From positions 124,001 through 188,000 of the forward strand of contig CAVYVC010000021.1 in NCBI GenBank assembly GCA_963771845.1: 64,000 nt of DNA, in the 5' to 3' direction. The position numbers and the translations under genes were made by a program. Positions 7,303 through 16,328 of the stretch are shown here, piece by piece. The stretch's first letter is position 1. The number at the start of each line of letters is the position of its first letter. This DNA comes from VAZQ01 sp963771845. Lineage in GTDB: Bacteria; Pseudomonadota; Alphaproteobacteria; Rhizobiales; Xanthobacteraceae. A model generated the notes under the pieces. It had not been told where the DNA came from, made no database searches, and saw only the letters and a list, made by a program, of their open reading frames with translations.

Positions 7303-9837
7303 ATGGAGGGCCAGGTGAGATGGCGTCGGGCAGTGAGCCGTAAGCCAGCGAAGGCGCAGCAGACGATCAAGGCGAAACGCGGCGCCGCGGCAAAGGCCGC
7401 GCGCAATACGCGTCCTCCCGCTCTAAGCAAAGACACAGACGTCACGCAGCTCGCCCGCGAGCGCGACGACGCTTTGGAGCAATTGTCGGCAACTTCGGAA
7501 GTGCTGAGGGTCATCTCCAGATCGCCCGGCGAGCTAGGGCCAGTGTTCACCACCATATTGGGCAATGCAGTGCGCATCTGCCGGGCGAAGTTCGGAACGC
7601 TCTATCTCTGCGAGAGCGACGGTTTCCGCGCCGTCGCGACACACAACGCGCCGCCAGCTTATGCCGAGGCTCGGGTGGAGGTTGTGCATCCACCACCAGA
7701 TTCCCCCTTTGGGTGGGCGGTAAGAACCAAGCAGGTCACTCAGGTCGCCGACATCACGAAGTCGCAGGCCTATATCGACGGCGACCCTTTCGTCGTCTCG
7801 GCGGTTGAGCACGGCCGTTATCGCACCGTGGTCAGCGTCCCGATGCTCAAGGAAAATGAGCTGATTGGTGCCATCAACATCTACCACCAGGAGGTGCGAC
7901 CGTTCGCCGACAAGCAGATCGAGCTGGTCAAGAATTTTGCCGCGCAGGCCGTCATCGCGATCGAGAACACGCGCCTGCTCAATGAGCTGCGCGAATCCTT
8001 GCAGCAGCAGACCGCTACTTCTGAAGTGCTTCAGGTCATCAGTAGCTCGCCTGGCGAATTGCGGCTTGTTTTCGATTCCATGCTGGTGAACGCGACGAAG
8101 CTCTGCGAGGCCAGATTTGGCGTGCTGTTTCGGTTCGAGGGCAATGCGTTTCGGGCCGTCGCGGTTCACGGCACGCCAGAATTTGTCGAAGAGCGACTGC
8201 GCAATCCGCTGCTTGCTCCCGGGCCCCAGACGGGGCTGGGTCTGGCTCTCGAATTGAAAAGGCCGGTTCAAATCGCCGACGTTCAAGCTGAGCAGGCATA
8301 TCAAAACGATCCGGCTCGTGCCAGCTTCCTCAAATTGGCTGGCGCCCGCACCATCATATGCGTGCCAATGCTTAAGGAGGCCGAAGTATTGGGCGCGATC
8401 GCCATTTATCGGACTGAGGTCCGCCCATTCACTGACAAGCAGATTGACTTGGTTACAAGCTTCGCCAGTCAGGCCGTCATCGCCATCGAGAACATGCGTC
8501 TGCTCAACGAGCTGCGTCAGCGCACAACCGACCTGAGCGAATTGCTTCAACAGCAGACCGCCACCGCCGACGTACTCAAGGTCATCAGCCGCTCGAAGTT
8601 TGAACTCCAGCCGGTGCTCGATACGCTGGTCGAATCCGCGACGCGGCTTTGTGAGGCGGAAAATACCGCCCTCATCCTTCGTGACGGCCACGTTCTTCGA
8701 CAGGCAGCGCGCTATGGTTTCTCACCGGAGTACGAGGAATGGGTTAAAGAGCATCCGCTTTCCATCGACCGTGGAAGTGTTGCCGGGCGAGTCGCGCTCG
8801 AATGCAAATTGGTTCACATACCCGACGTGCTTGCCGATCCGGAATACACCTGGCACGAGGGCCAGAGACGTAGTGGATTGCGCGCGGTACTCGGCGTTCC
8901 GCTGCTTCGGGAGGGACGCTGCATTGGCAGCGTGAACTTAACAAGAACCGCGCCTAAGCCATTCACTGAAAAGCAGATCGAGCTTGTTACAACCTTTGCC
9001 GACCAAGCAGTGATCGCTATGGAAAACGTTCGGCTGTTCGAGGAAATCCAGGACAAGAGCCGCCAGCTCGCCGAAGCGAGCCAGCATAAATCACAGTTCC
9101 TCGCCAACATGAGCCACGAGTTGCGCACGCCCCTCAACGCGATCATCGGCGTCAGCGAGATGTTGCGGGAGGACGCGGAGGCATTGCAGCAGGACACCGA
9201 GCCCCTCGACCGCGTCCTTGGTGCGGGCCGGCATTTACTTGCCTTGATCAACGACATTCTCGACCTGTCCAAGATCGAGGCAGGCCGCATGGAGCTCGCT
9301 CTCTCGTCGTTCGCGCTTGCACCGCTCATCGCCGATGTCATCAAGACGATCGAACCTTTGGCGGCCAAAAACTCCAACAAAGTTGCGGTTGAGTGCGACT
9401 CCGGGATCGGAACGATGCAAGCCGACCAGATGCGCCTGCGCCAAGCATTGTTGAACCTCATGAGCAATGCCAACAAGTTCACCGACCGCGGCACCATCAG
9501 CATCGATGCGCGGCAGGGACAAGAGAACGGCCGCGACTGGATCACGCTGGCAGTCGCCGACACCGGCATTGGCATGACGGCAGAGCAAATGGGCAAGCTT
9601 TTCCAGGAGTTTTCCCAGGCCTCATCCACCACCGCGAGCAAGTACGGCGGCACCGGGCTCGGCCTCGTGATCAGCAAGCGGTTCTGTCAGATGATGGGCG
9701 GCGACATAACTGTCGAGAGCGAGCCTGGCCGCGGTTCGACCTTTACGATCCGGCTGCCCAGAATTGTGGACGCCTCGAAGGAAGTGGCGGCTACCAATCC
9801 TGCTCATCTGGGAGAGGCAGCGCTGAAACATCATTAG
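7303..9837 (+). CDS. Cytoplasmic sensor histidine kinase with three GAF domains
   Basis: An 844-residue kinase without membrane segments. After a basic N-terminus and a short coiled coil (TQLARERDDALEQL), three GAF domains follow at about residues 65-225, 245-405 and 430-585, each introduced by a linker of the type TATSEVLQVIS and each ending FAxQAVIAIENxRL. Then come HisKA with SHELRTPLNAII (phospho-accepting His about residue 605) and HATPase_c with NLMSNANKF, DTGIGM and GTGLGLVISKRFC. No receiver domain is attached and no response regulator is adjacent, so its partner is elsewhere. The near-identical GAF linkers suggest internal duplication. The start is ATG 7303; a GTG at 7315 preceded by GGAGG is an equally good start. 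Confidence 0.9.
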   Translation: MEGQVRWRRAVSRKPAKAQQTIKAKRGAAAKAARNTRPPALSKDTDVTQLARERDDALEQLSATSEVLRVISRSPGELGPVFTTILGNAVRICRAKFGTLYLCESDGFRAVATHNAPPAYAEARVEVVHPPPDSPFGWAVRTKQVTQVADITKSQAYIDGDPFVVSAVEHGRYRTVVSVPMLKENELIGAINIYHQEVRPFADKQIELVKNFAAQAVIAIENTRLLNELRESLQQQTATSEVLQVISSSPGELRLVFDSMLVNATKLCEARFGVLFRFEGNAFRAVAVHGTPEFVEERLRNPLLAPGPQTGLGLALELKRPVQIADVQAEQAYQNDPARASFLKLAGARTIICVPMLKEAEVLGAIAIYRTEVRPFTDKQIDLVTSFASQAVIAIENMRLLNELRQRTTDLSELLQQQTATADVLKVISRSKFELQPVLDTLVESATRLCEAENTALILRDGHVLRQAARYGFSPEYEEWVKEHPLSIDRGSVAGRVALECKLVHIPDVLADPEYTWHEGQRRSGLRAVLGVPLLREGRCIGSVNLTRTAPKPFTEKQIELVTTFADQAVIAMENVRLFEEIQDKSRQLAEASQHKSQFLANMSHELRTPLNAIIGVSEMLREDAEALQQDTEPLDRVLGAGRHLLALINDILDLSKIEAGRMELALSSFALAPLIADVIKTIEPLAAKNSNKVAVECDSGIGTMQADQMRLRQALLNLMSNANKFTDRGTISIDARQGQENGRDWITLAVADTGIGMTAEQMGKLFQEFSQASSTTASKYGGTGLGLVISKRFCQMMGGDITVESEPGRGSTFTIRLPRIVDASKEVAATNPAHLGEAALKHH

Positions 9838-9940
9838 CAGGTTTTGCTGCACTGCATATGTCGGCTCCTACAACAAATCCCGCTCGAATCGAACCAATCC
9901 TCTTCGCGTCATGCGTCGGCCATGTTGTCGGGCTAAACAC

Positions 9941-10017
9941 TTGACCCGCGCATCCATCTTCTTGCGAGTAAGATGGATGGATTGCCGGGTCAAGCCAAGT
10001 CAAGCCCGGCAATGACG
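9941..10017 (+). repeat. Palindromic intergenic repeat, family C
   Basis: The gap 9838-10198 holds this element and otherwise no gene I can support. The core is a perfect hairpin, CATCCATCTT at 9951-9960 against AAGATGGATG at 9970-9979 with a 9-base loop, flanked by TTGACCC and GGGTCAA arms and ending in AGCCCGGCAATGACGA. The same TTGACCCGG/CCGGGTCAA wording recurs at 22706-22816. This is the style of repeat common between genes in Bradyrhizobium relatives. Confidence 0.7.
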
Positions 10018-10198
10018 ACAGAGATTCGCTATGAGCGAGAAGCGCTGTAGCACTCAAAGCAGGAAATGCCGTCCCAGGCTACGGCCGCCATCGGAGGCAA
10101 TGCGGACGTATTATTGACCGGCTTGGATTGACGCGCACGACCGGAGCTGACGCCGCAATCGTTCCGTGTCACTGCTGAGCAACGTTGGAGATCGAGAT

Positions 10199-11155
10199 AT
10201 GAACAGGCATCTGCTCGACCGCCGTCAGTTTAATGCACTTTGCGCAGCAGCCGGTCTGTTGTCTCCCGCTTCTGGCGCAATGATCGGGGCACTATCAGGT
10301 GCATCAGTTCTTGCCGCTGACGCTCCGCCACGCACCGCGAGGTTTCGAAACGGCACCGTTGTCCCGGCCATCGGTCAGGGCTCCTGGCATCTCGGGCAGC
10401 GAAGACATCCGGCAGCGCTTGAAGAAGAAGCGCTGCGCACGGGTATTTCGCTCGGCATGAGCTTGATCGACACGTCGGGAAATTACGGAGACGGGCGCTC
10501 GGAGCAATTGATAAGCCATGTGATTGCTGACCAGCGTAACCGCGTAGTCCTGGTCTCCAAAGTGGAGCCCGATCAAGTGTCTGGAGATGGCATGGCGCGT
10601 GCTTGCGCGGCGAGCCTCGCTCGTCTCGGCACTGACTATCTCGATCTGTATTTGCTGCACTGGCCAGTCCCGCGCAGCCAACTTTCCAGCGTTGTAGCCG
10701 GGTTCGAACAGCTACGCGCGGGTGGGAAGATCCGAGCTTGGGGGGTGTCCAACTTCAACATTAGCCAGATGGAAGATCTCTTCCGTGTCCCAGACGGCCA
10801 TGGCTGCGCGACCAATCAAATCCCTTACAGTCTCAACAATCGCGGCATTGAGCGTGATCTTCTGACATGGTGCAAAGAGCACGATATGCCGGTGATGGCG
10901 TATTCCCCACTCGGCGGCGATAATAACCTCCTGGTACGCGACCGCACACTGGCGCAGATCGGCGCTGCACACGGTTGCTCGGCGGCCGCTGTTGCGCTGG
11001 CGTGGGTAATCCGCAACGGCAACGTCATCGCAATTCCCGAATCCGGTGCTCCGGCGCATGTCAAGGAGAACGCTGTGGCGCTTTCACTGGCGCTCACGCC
11101 GCAAGAGCTTCAGACACTGAATGCGGCGTATCCGGGGCCCTCCGGTGCAAATTAG
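10199..11155 (+). CDS. Aldo/keto reductase with twin-arginine signal
   Basis: A 318-residue aldo/keto reductase. The catalytic tetrad region is visible: DTSGNYGDGRSEQLI (Asp and Tyr), VLVSKVEPDQ (Lys) and LYLLHWPVP (His). The NADPH-binding end is AWVIRNGNVIAIPESG. Unusually the ATG at 10199 is followed by LLDRRQFNALCAAAGLLSPASGAMIGALSG, a twin-arginine signal (RRQF plus hydrophobic stretch), so the protein is probably folded with cofactor and exported. The start is supported by GGAG 10 bases upstream; an in-frame GTG at 10166 would add residues before the signal. The substrate is unknown. It converges with the CHRD gene across a strong terminator. Confidence 0.85.
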   Translation: MNRHLLDRRQFNALCAAAGLLSPASGAMIGALSGASVLAADAPPRTARFRNGTVVPAIGQGSWHLGQRRHPAALEEEALRTGISLGMSLIDTSGNYGDGRSEQLISHVIADQRNRVVLVSKVEPDQVSGDGMARACAASLARLGTDYLDLYLLHWPVPRSQLSSVVAGFEQLRAGGKIRAWGVSNFNISQMEDLFRVPDGHGCATNQIPYSLNNRGIERDLLTWCKEHDMPVMAYSPLGGDNNLLVRDRTLAQIGAAHGCSAAAVALAWVIRNGNVIAIPESGAPAHVKENAVALSLALTPQELQTLNAAYPGPSGAN

Positions 11156-11215
11156 TCGACAATCCGCACGCGTCATAACCCCATCGCACATTCGCGGACG
11201 TTCGCCGCAAGCGAC

Positions 11216-11244
11216 AAACCCGCCGCATTGATAGCGGCGGGTTT
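11216..11244. terminator. Bidirectional intrinsic terminator
   Basis: A perfect 11-base stem, AAACCCGCCGC at 11216-11226 and GCGGCGGGTTT at 11234-11244, with a 7-base loop. It sits between the convergent stop codons of the reductase (11155) and the CHRD gene (11271) and has A and T ends on both sides, so it can terminate either transcript. Confidence 0.85.
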
Positions 11245-11270
11245 GGGGTCAAGGTTGGCGATCTTGTCGC

Positions 11271-11702
11271 TTATTTTGTCACTTGGCCGCGGATTTCGCC
11301 GCCCTTGTTCGCATCAGTGTGCACATTGACGTACCATTTTCCGGCCATTAACTCAGCCGCTTGCGCGTCGGTGAGCGTTGCCGCGCCCTCGAAAGGGCTT
11401 GTGCTTGGGGTGATTGGAACGGCAACGGGGCCGTTCTTTCCCGGCTCACCAGAGTGAAAATGCGCGGCGGTAGCGGGCCCCGTCAGGCCCGAATAACTGC
11501 CCTTCCAGGAGAGCTTCTTACCGCTCGTGTCGTAAGTCGCCGTGAGCGTGCCATTGCCTTTGCTGGAATTCGGCGGCACTTCGCTGTTGGCGTTCATGGA
11601 GGCCTTGAGATTTACCACTTCTGCCTTCGCCGGCCATGCGAGCGCGACAGCCACAGTGCAGGCCAATCCAGTCAAAGCAGATCGTAAGATCGTTGGATAC
11701 AT
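11271..11702 (-). CDS. Secreted CHRD-domain protein
   Basis: A 143-residue protein with a signal peptide (TILRSALTGLACTVAVALAWPAKA) and one CHRD domain: VNLKASMNANSEVPPN at the start, GPATAAHFHSGEPGKNGPV in the middle and WYVNVHTDANKGGEIRGQV at the end. The HFH and NVHT...GEIRGQ motifs are the CHRD signature; the domain is named from chordin, and its bacterial role is not known (possibly extracellular binding). GGAGGAG lies 7 bases before the ATG. It is monocistronic, separated from the reductase by a shared terminator. Confidence 0.85.
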   Translation of the reverse strand: MYPTILRSALTGLACTVAVALAWPAKAEVVNLKASMNANSEVPPNSSKGNGTLTATYDTSGKKLSWKGSYSGLTGPATAAHFHSGEPGKNGPVAVPITPSTSPFEGAATLTDAQAAELMAGKWYVNVHTDANKGGEIRGQVTK

Positions 11703-12201
11703 AGCTTTCTCCTCCCTGATACAGATGGTCGCTGCTTCGCGAACACCGCCATCTTACATCTATTCCGTTGTTTAAGTTGACAGGTGGAGTTCGCACGACA
11801 GCCTGCGTCCCGATGGCGCCACCCGCGCCGGGGCGGCTCTCCACCAGGAAGGTGACGCCTAGTTCACGGTAAGGGGATCAGCAATCATCCGAAAAATTTC
11901 TATCAAGGGCGCAGCAGGTATTAACGTATGTTGCTGTCCCATTTGGGGCAGAGGTTAGCATAGAAGGTAACCCCTGGGCCGGGGAGTGTGGTGCTGCAGA
12001 TCAGCTCAATTACGCCTCGGCAGGACCGGGCCCCGCCGTCCACCTTGCCGGTCATCAGTTTGCTGGGCTCGCCGGTAAAGTCCGACCTTGCGGGATTGGC
12101 AACTTCACAAAACTTTACCTGCGCGACACCAGCGAGCAAAACCCGGCACCTAATCTGCTGGCTTGGGCGCATCTCGCCTCAACAGCATAAGGAGAGCCAG
12201 C
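11703..12201. other. 499-base gap without a supported gene
   Basis: This stretch lies between the divergent CHRD gene and the Spy-like gene and must hold both promoters. A minus-strand open frame at 11921-12172 (83 residues, with ARSDFTGEPSKLMTGKVDGG) is open throughout and has a protein-like composition, but it has no good ribosome-binding site, no signal peptide and no family I recognise, so I do not call it a gene. No repeat was recognised. Confidence 0.4.
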
Positions 12202-12783
12202 ATGGCTGACCAAAACGATACCCGGCCGGCAGACCCCGGGCCGATTGCCGACCGGCCCAATGGTCGAGGCCGCAGGAGTACACTCGTCATCGCGCTGCTT
12301 GCGGTGGCGCTTTTGGCGAGCCTCACTGGAAACGTTCTGTCAACGGCTTTCGGCCAAGGCTTCGCCTGGCACCGTTTCGGCATGCACGGCGGTGGCATGT
12401 TTGGCGGTCCGCTCACGCCGGCGCAGATGGACGAGCGGATCGACCGCATGACCAAGCATATGGCCATCGAGCTCGACGCTACGGCCGATCAACAGGCCAA
12501 GATCGCCAGCATCGCCAAGGCTGCCGCCGCCGATCTGCGCGCAATGCGGGAGAAGATGCAGGCTGCGCGCAGCCAGGCAGTCGCGCTCTTGACCGCTTCG
12601 TCGATCGATCGTACCGCAATCGAGCGGCTGCGCGCGGAGCAGATCGTCCTTGCTGAAACTGCCAGCAAACGCATCGCGCAGGCCTTGGCTGATGCTGCCG
12701 AAGTGCTCAATCCCGAACAGCGGCGCAAGGTAGCGGACTGGGTCTCCCACGCTGGACCATGGGGGAGCTGGCATCGCGGTTAA
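12202..12783 (+). CDS. Spy/CpxP-like periplasmic protein
   Basis: A 193-residue protein with a short cytoplasmic lead rich in Pro and Asp, one hydrophobic segment (STLVIALLAVALLASLTGNVL) that may be an anchor or uncleaved signal, and a glycine/histidine-rich linker (HRFGMHGGGMFGG). The rest is an all-helical region beginning LTPAQMDERIDRMTKHM and ending LNPEQRRKVADWVSHAG, the paired LTxxQ-like motifs of Spy/CpxP/ZraP chaperones and heavy-metal-resistance sensors. The His-rich linker could bind metal (inference). GGAGAG precedes the ATG at 12202. The response regulator starts 6 bases after its stop, so this looks like a CpxP-CpxR-CpxA-style operon in which this protein tunes the kinase. Confidence 0.8.
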   Translation: MADQNDTRPADPGPIADRPNGRGRRSTLVIALLAVALLASLTGNVLSTAFGQGFAWHRFGMHGGGMFGGPLTPAQMDERIDRMTKHMAIELDATADQQAKIASIAKAAAADLRAMREKMQAARSQAVALLTASSIDRTAIERLRAEQIVLAETASKRIAQALADAAEVLNPEQRRKVADWVSHAGPWGSWHRG

Positions 12784-12789
12784 GGGAGA

Positions 12790-13515
12790 TTGGTCGACAG
12801 GCTCGTGCGTGAACGCGTTCTCCTGATCGAAGACGATACCCGTCTTGCCGGGATGCTGACCGAGTATCTTGGCAAGGCGGGCTTTCATGTCGTGCACGCG
12901 GAGGATGGAGCGCGCGGCCTTGCACTGCATGACCGTGAGGCGGTGGATGTTGTCATCCTCGATCTGATGCTGCCGGACAGCGACGGCCTTGAAATCTGCC
13001 GGCAAATGCGCGCCCGCTCCGACACGCCGATCCTGATGCTCACCGCCCGCGGCGATCCGGTGGATCGGGTCGTCGGGCTGGAAATGGGGGCGGATGACTA
13101 CCTTCCCAAACCGTTCGACCCGCGCGAGTTGTTGGCGCGGCTGCGTGCGATCCTGCGCCGGAGCCGCGCCGGACCGCGAAGCGGAGCGGCACCCGCGGCA
13201 AGTCCTGACGTGCTGCGCTATGGCCGGCTCGAAATTGATCGCGCAGCGCGAGAGGCGCGGCTCGACGGAGCACCATGTCAGCTTACCGGCTATCAATTTG
13301 CGCTCCTGCTGACGCTCGCGCACCACGCCGGCCGGGTCATGTCGCGCGATGCGCTGATGGATGCGCTCAAAGGCGAGCCGATTGAGGCGTTCGACCGCTC
13401 GATTGATGTCCACATCTCACGCATCCGCGCGGCCATCGAGGACGATCCAAAAAAGCCGCGGCGCGTCATCACAATGCGAGGCGCGGGCTACGTATTCGCC
13501 AAAGCGCAAGACTGA
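12790..13515 (+). CDS. OmpR-family response regulator
   Basis: A 241-residue two-domain regulator. The receiver (about 10-125) shows LLIEDD, the phospho-acceptor in VVILDLMLPDSDG (Asp 58), LMLTARG and the conserved Lys in DYLPKPFDP. The C-terminal winged helix (about 145-238) has LTGYQFALLLTLAHHAGRVMSR and DVHISRIRAAIEDDP...VRGAGY-type ending (TMRGAGYVF), typical of OmpR/PhoB DNA binding. The start is TTG 12790 preceded by AAGGGAG; a GTG at 12805 is an alternative. It is the middle gene of the Spy-like/regulator/kinase operon and probably controls its own operon in response to envelope or metal stress (inference). Confidence 0.9.
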   Translation: MVDRLVRERVLLIEDDTRLAGMLTEYLGKAGFHVVHAEDGARGLALHDREAVDVVILDLMLPDSDGLEICRQMRARSDTPILMLTARGDPVDRVVGLEMGADDYLPKPFDPRELLARLRAILRRSRAGPRSGAAPAASPDVLRYGRLEIDRAAREARLDGAPCQLTGYQFALLLTLAHHAGRVMSRDALMDALKGEPIEAFDRSIDVHISRIRAAIEDDPKKPRRVITMRGAGYVFAKAQD

Positions 13516-13530
13516 ACAGGTCCCAGCTTA

Positions 13531-14799
13531 ATGAAGCGGCTGTACGTTCAGATCTATGTTACGATCGTCGGCAGTCTTCTGCTCGTGGTCCTGGCCGCGG
13601 GCTTGCTCTGGCACTTCCTCGCGGGAGTTCCACCGTTCGGACAGCCGTTCGAAATTGCGGGCGAAGTGCTTGCTGAGCTTGTGCCGCCGGCAGATGCGCC
13701 GGTCTCGGAGCAGCAGCAGGCGATCGAGCGTTGGGCGGCGCGTCTCAATGCGGATTTGGCGCTCTACGGTCGCGCTAACGAGCCGCTCGCTGCAGCCGGC
13801 CGGCCACTTCCGGCTCCCCGCCGCGGCAGTCAGAGCGGCGGGTGGCTGCGAACGCCCGCCGGGTTCGCTGTCTCCATACGTCTGCCGGACGGCCGGTGGC
13901 TCGTGGCGCGGCTTCCCGCCCAGCGGCGCCCGAGTGCACTCGTCATCGGGCTCTTTCTCGGGGCGATCGCGCTGGTGGTTGCGCTCGGCGCCCTTCCCGT
14001 CGTGCGACGGCTCAGCGGACGCCTCGAGCGATTGCAATATGGGGTCGAGTCGCTTGGAGCGGGCGATCTGCGCGCGCGCGTCAAGGTGGAAGGCCGGGAC
14101 GAAGTGGCACGCCTGGCGCAAAGCTTCAATCATGCGGCCGCACGCATCGAAAGCCTTGTCGACAGTCACAAGATTCTGCTCGCCCATGCGTCGCATGAAT
14201 TGAGGACACCGCTTGCCCGCATACGGCTCGCTCTCGAGCTCATTGATGCGGCTCCCGAACGCAAACTGGAGCTGCAGAAAAATATCGCCGAGCTCGACCG
14301 GCTCGTCGATGAAATTCTTCTTGCCAGCCGGCTCGACGCGACCGAACGACTCGATGTTTGCGAGCAAATAGATTTAGGCGCCCTCGCGGCCGAGGAATGC
14401 GCGCGATACGACAACTGTTGCGTCGAAGGAAAGTCCGTGATCGTGCAGGGCGATCCGATGCTGTTGCGTCGAATGATCCGCAACCTGATCGAAAATGCGG
14501 AGCTGCATGGCAAGCCCCCGATCGAGGTGAGTGTCGGAAGCCAAAATGGCCAGGCCGTGCTCAATGTATCCGATGGTGGGCCGGTCATCGCCGAGCAGGC
14601 GCGCGAGCGGCTGTTCTCGGCCTTTTACCGCGTCCCCGGAAAGAATGACTCGAAGGGCACCGGATTAGGCTTGGCGCTGGTGCAGCAGATTGCGCGCCGG
14701 CACGCCGGCGACGTCACCTATAATCCGGACCGGGGAAGCCGCTTCACCGTGACTTTGCCGATGAGCGCCGGGGCCATGCAAGGTGCTATGCGCCCGTGA
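13531..14799 (+). CDS. Membrane sensor histidine kinase
   Basis: A 422-residue kinase. TM1 is at about 7-30 (VTIVGSLLLVVLAAGLLWHFL), a periplasmic domain of about 100 residues follows, TM2 is near 132-152 (SALVIGLFLGAIALVVALGAL), then HAMP (VRRLSGRLERLQYGVESLGAGDL), HisKA with HASHELRTPLARIRL (His 222) and HATPase_c with NLIENAELHG and GTGLGLALVQQIARRHAG. It is the cognate kinase of the regulator that ends 15 bases upstream. The periplasmic domain is short, consistent with sensing through the Spy-like partner. Confidence 0.9.
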   Translation: MKRLYVQIYVTIVGSLLLVVLAAGLLWHFLAGVPPFGQPFEIAGEVLAELVPPADAPVSEQQQAIERWAARLNADLALYGRANEPLAAAGRPLPAPRRGSQSGGWLRTPAGFAVSIRLPDGRWLVARLPAQRRPSALVIGLFLGAIALVVALGALPVVRRLSGRLERLQYGVESLGAGDLRARVKVEGRDEVARLAQSFNHAAARIESLVDSHKILLAHASHELRTPLARIRLALELIDAAPERKLELQKNIAELDRLVDEILLASRLDATERLDVCEQIDLGALAAEECARYDNCCVEGKSVIVQGDPMLLRRMIRNLIENAELHGKPPIEVSVGSQNGQAVLNVSDGGPVIAEQARERLFSAFYRVPGKNDSKGTGLGLALVQQIARRHAGDVTYNPDRGSRFTVTLPMSAGAMQGAMRP

Positions 14800-14819
14800 G
14801 TGGCGCAATCCTCACACGC

Positions 14820-14912
14820 TCATGGCCAAGGCCCGAACGCCAGAATCGCCAGTCCGAGGCCTATGATCGCCATCAGCGCCAGTAACAGTACCATGGGCAT
14901 GTGATCGCGCAT
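14820..14912 (-). CDS. Possible 30-residue membrane microprotein
   Basis: A short minus-strand frame with ATG at 14910-14912 encodes MRDHMPMVLLLALMAIIGLG followed by LAILAFGPWP and a stop. It is one hydrophobic helix with a charged N-terminus, and a GGGGGA stretch precedes the ATG by 7 bases. It converges with the sensor kinase (20 bases between stops). The composition is what a small membrane protein would show, but 30 codons is short enough for chance. Confidence 0.4.
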   Translation of the reverse strand: MRDHMPMVLLLALMAIIGLGLAILAFGPWP

Positions 14913-15137
14913 GGCTTTCCCCCAAGGAACCCATGCCACAGGCTGTCGCCCGCAAATGTGAGCTACATTACAGGGCAGATACGATTCCGTTCCCGGACCG
15001 AGCCAAGCGCCTATCGTGCGGCTCGGCCAACGCGCTTGGGGCAGAGGTTCGGCCGCGCGAGGGGGGCCCCTCCTCAGCATGGCCGCGCTACACAGCAGTG
15101 TGGTTTCCAATATTACCGCGCGTTATGTGACGAACGG

Positions 15138-16190
15138 ATGACAAAGCTACGGCACACGGGGAAGTTGAATGTCGGAATTGGCATGAGGATCGCCATCCCG
15201 GTGCTTGTGCTCGGGTCCATGGCCTTGGGAGCGTTTGTCTGGCTGTTTGTAAAAGGTCAGATTCCCAGGCGCGATGAAACGCCGCCGGGCTCTGATCAGT
15301 TTTACTCGGCGACATCGGCTTACAGAGCCGGCAAGTATGGAGATGCCTACGGTATCATGTATCCATTGGCGAAGGCTGGTGACGCCAACGCTCAGTTCAA
15401 TCTCGCCTTTTTGTACGCTTGGGGTCGTGGAGTGCCGAACGACCGTGGCAAGGTCCTCAATTGGTTTCGTTGTGCTGCGCAGCAAGGCGACAACGAAGCT
15501 CAACTAAGAGCGGGAATCATTCTGCTGGGCAGAGCCGTCGAACAGAGCTTTGCCGAAAATCACGATGCCGACGACGCACGCAATCAGGTGCGGGTGCAAG
15601 CAGAAGGGCTATATTGGCTGCGGCGCGCCGCCGAGCAAGGCAATCCCGAAGCGCAGTACGAGCTCGCAAGGCGTCTGTTGCGCGACGATCCGAAGGCAGC
15701 GTTGCAGTGGTTTGAGCGCGCAGCCAATCGGGATCATGACAAGGCGCAGTTTGAGTTGGGTGAAATGTACCGGCGGGGCAACGGTGATCCTCCGGGCGTA
15801 AATGACGCCAAAGCAGCGCAATGGTACCTTCTCGCAGCGGAGCGCGGGAACAGTTCGGCTCAGGCTAAAATCGGGGAGATGTTCTATTCGGGTACTGGCA
15901 CGCGTCAGGACTTTGTCGAAGCCTATACCTGGTTGAATTTGGCTGCCGCTCAATTTTCGCAGCATCCAGCCCTTGAGAACTACAATAAGCGTCTCGTCCA
16001 GCTTCGAGACTCGGCAGCCGCGCGATTGACTCCGGACCAAATAAGCGAGGCGCCACGCCTGTCGTCGCAATGGCATCCGCAACATTCCACCGCGAACTCA
16101 ACCGTTGAGTGGCGAGAAAAACCGGCCAGCCGCCCGGCGGAAAAGGAGCCGGCTGCGCCAGCGGCATATCCCCCCTGTGAATTGGATTGA
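15138..16190 (+). CDS. Membrane-anchored Sel1-repeat protein
   Basis: A 350-residue protein with one N-terminal membrane segment (MRIAIPVLVLGSMALGAFVW) and then about six Sel1-like TPR units, for example GDANAQFNLAFLYAWGRGVP, GNPEAQYELARRL, DHDKAQFELGEMYRRGNG and GNSSAQAKIGEMFYSGTGT. The tail is low-complexity, rich in Pro, Ala and Glu. Such repeats form a scaffold for protein contacts; with one anchor the repeats are probably periplasmic. The start is ATG 15138 by default; ATG 15183, right before the membrane segment, is as likely because neither has a strong ribosome-binding site. It stands alone. Confidence 0.75.
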   Translation: MTKLRHTGKLNVGIGMRIAIPVLVLGSMALGAFVWLFVKGQIPRRDETPPGSDQFYSATSAYRAGKYGDAYGIMYPLAKAGDANAQFNLAFLYAWGRGVPNDRGKVLNWFRCAAQQGDNEAQLRAGIILLGRAVEQSFAENHDADDARNQVRVQAEGLYWLRRAAEQGNPEAQYELARRLLRDDPKAALQWFERAANRDHDKAQFELGEMYRRGNGDPPGVNDAKAAQWYLLAAERGNSSAQAKIGEMFYSGTGTRQDFVEAYTWLNLAAAQFSQHPALENYNKRLVQLRDSAAARLTPDQISEAPRLSSQWHPQHSTANSTVEWREKPASRPAEKEPAAPAAYPPCELD

Positions 16191-16328
16191 GGACTCCTGT
16201 AGGGTTGGCAAATGCGTGCGCAAAGATAATTGCAAATTCATGCACATGTGAACGCGTGCTACGCAGTCAAGCTTGCGCAGACTGCGTAAACTTGTCTGCT
16301 TTTGCCCACGCGGTTAGCTGGAGGACCA

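Noticed and set aside
11921..12172. Minus-strand open frame of 83 codons in the gap before the Spy-like gene
   Set aside because: No ribosome-binding site, signal or known family; may be chance in GC-rich DNA, though its composition is not absurd.
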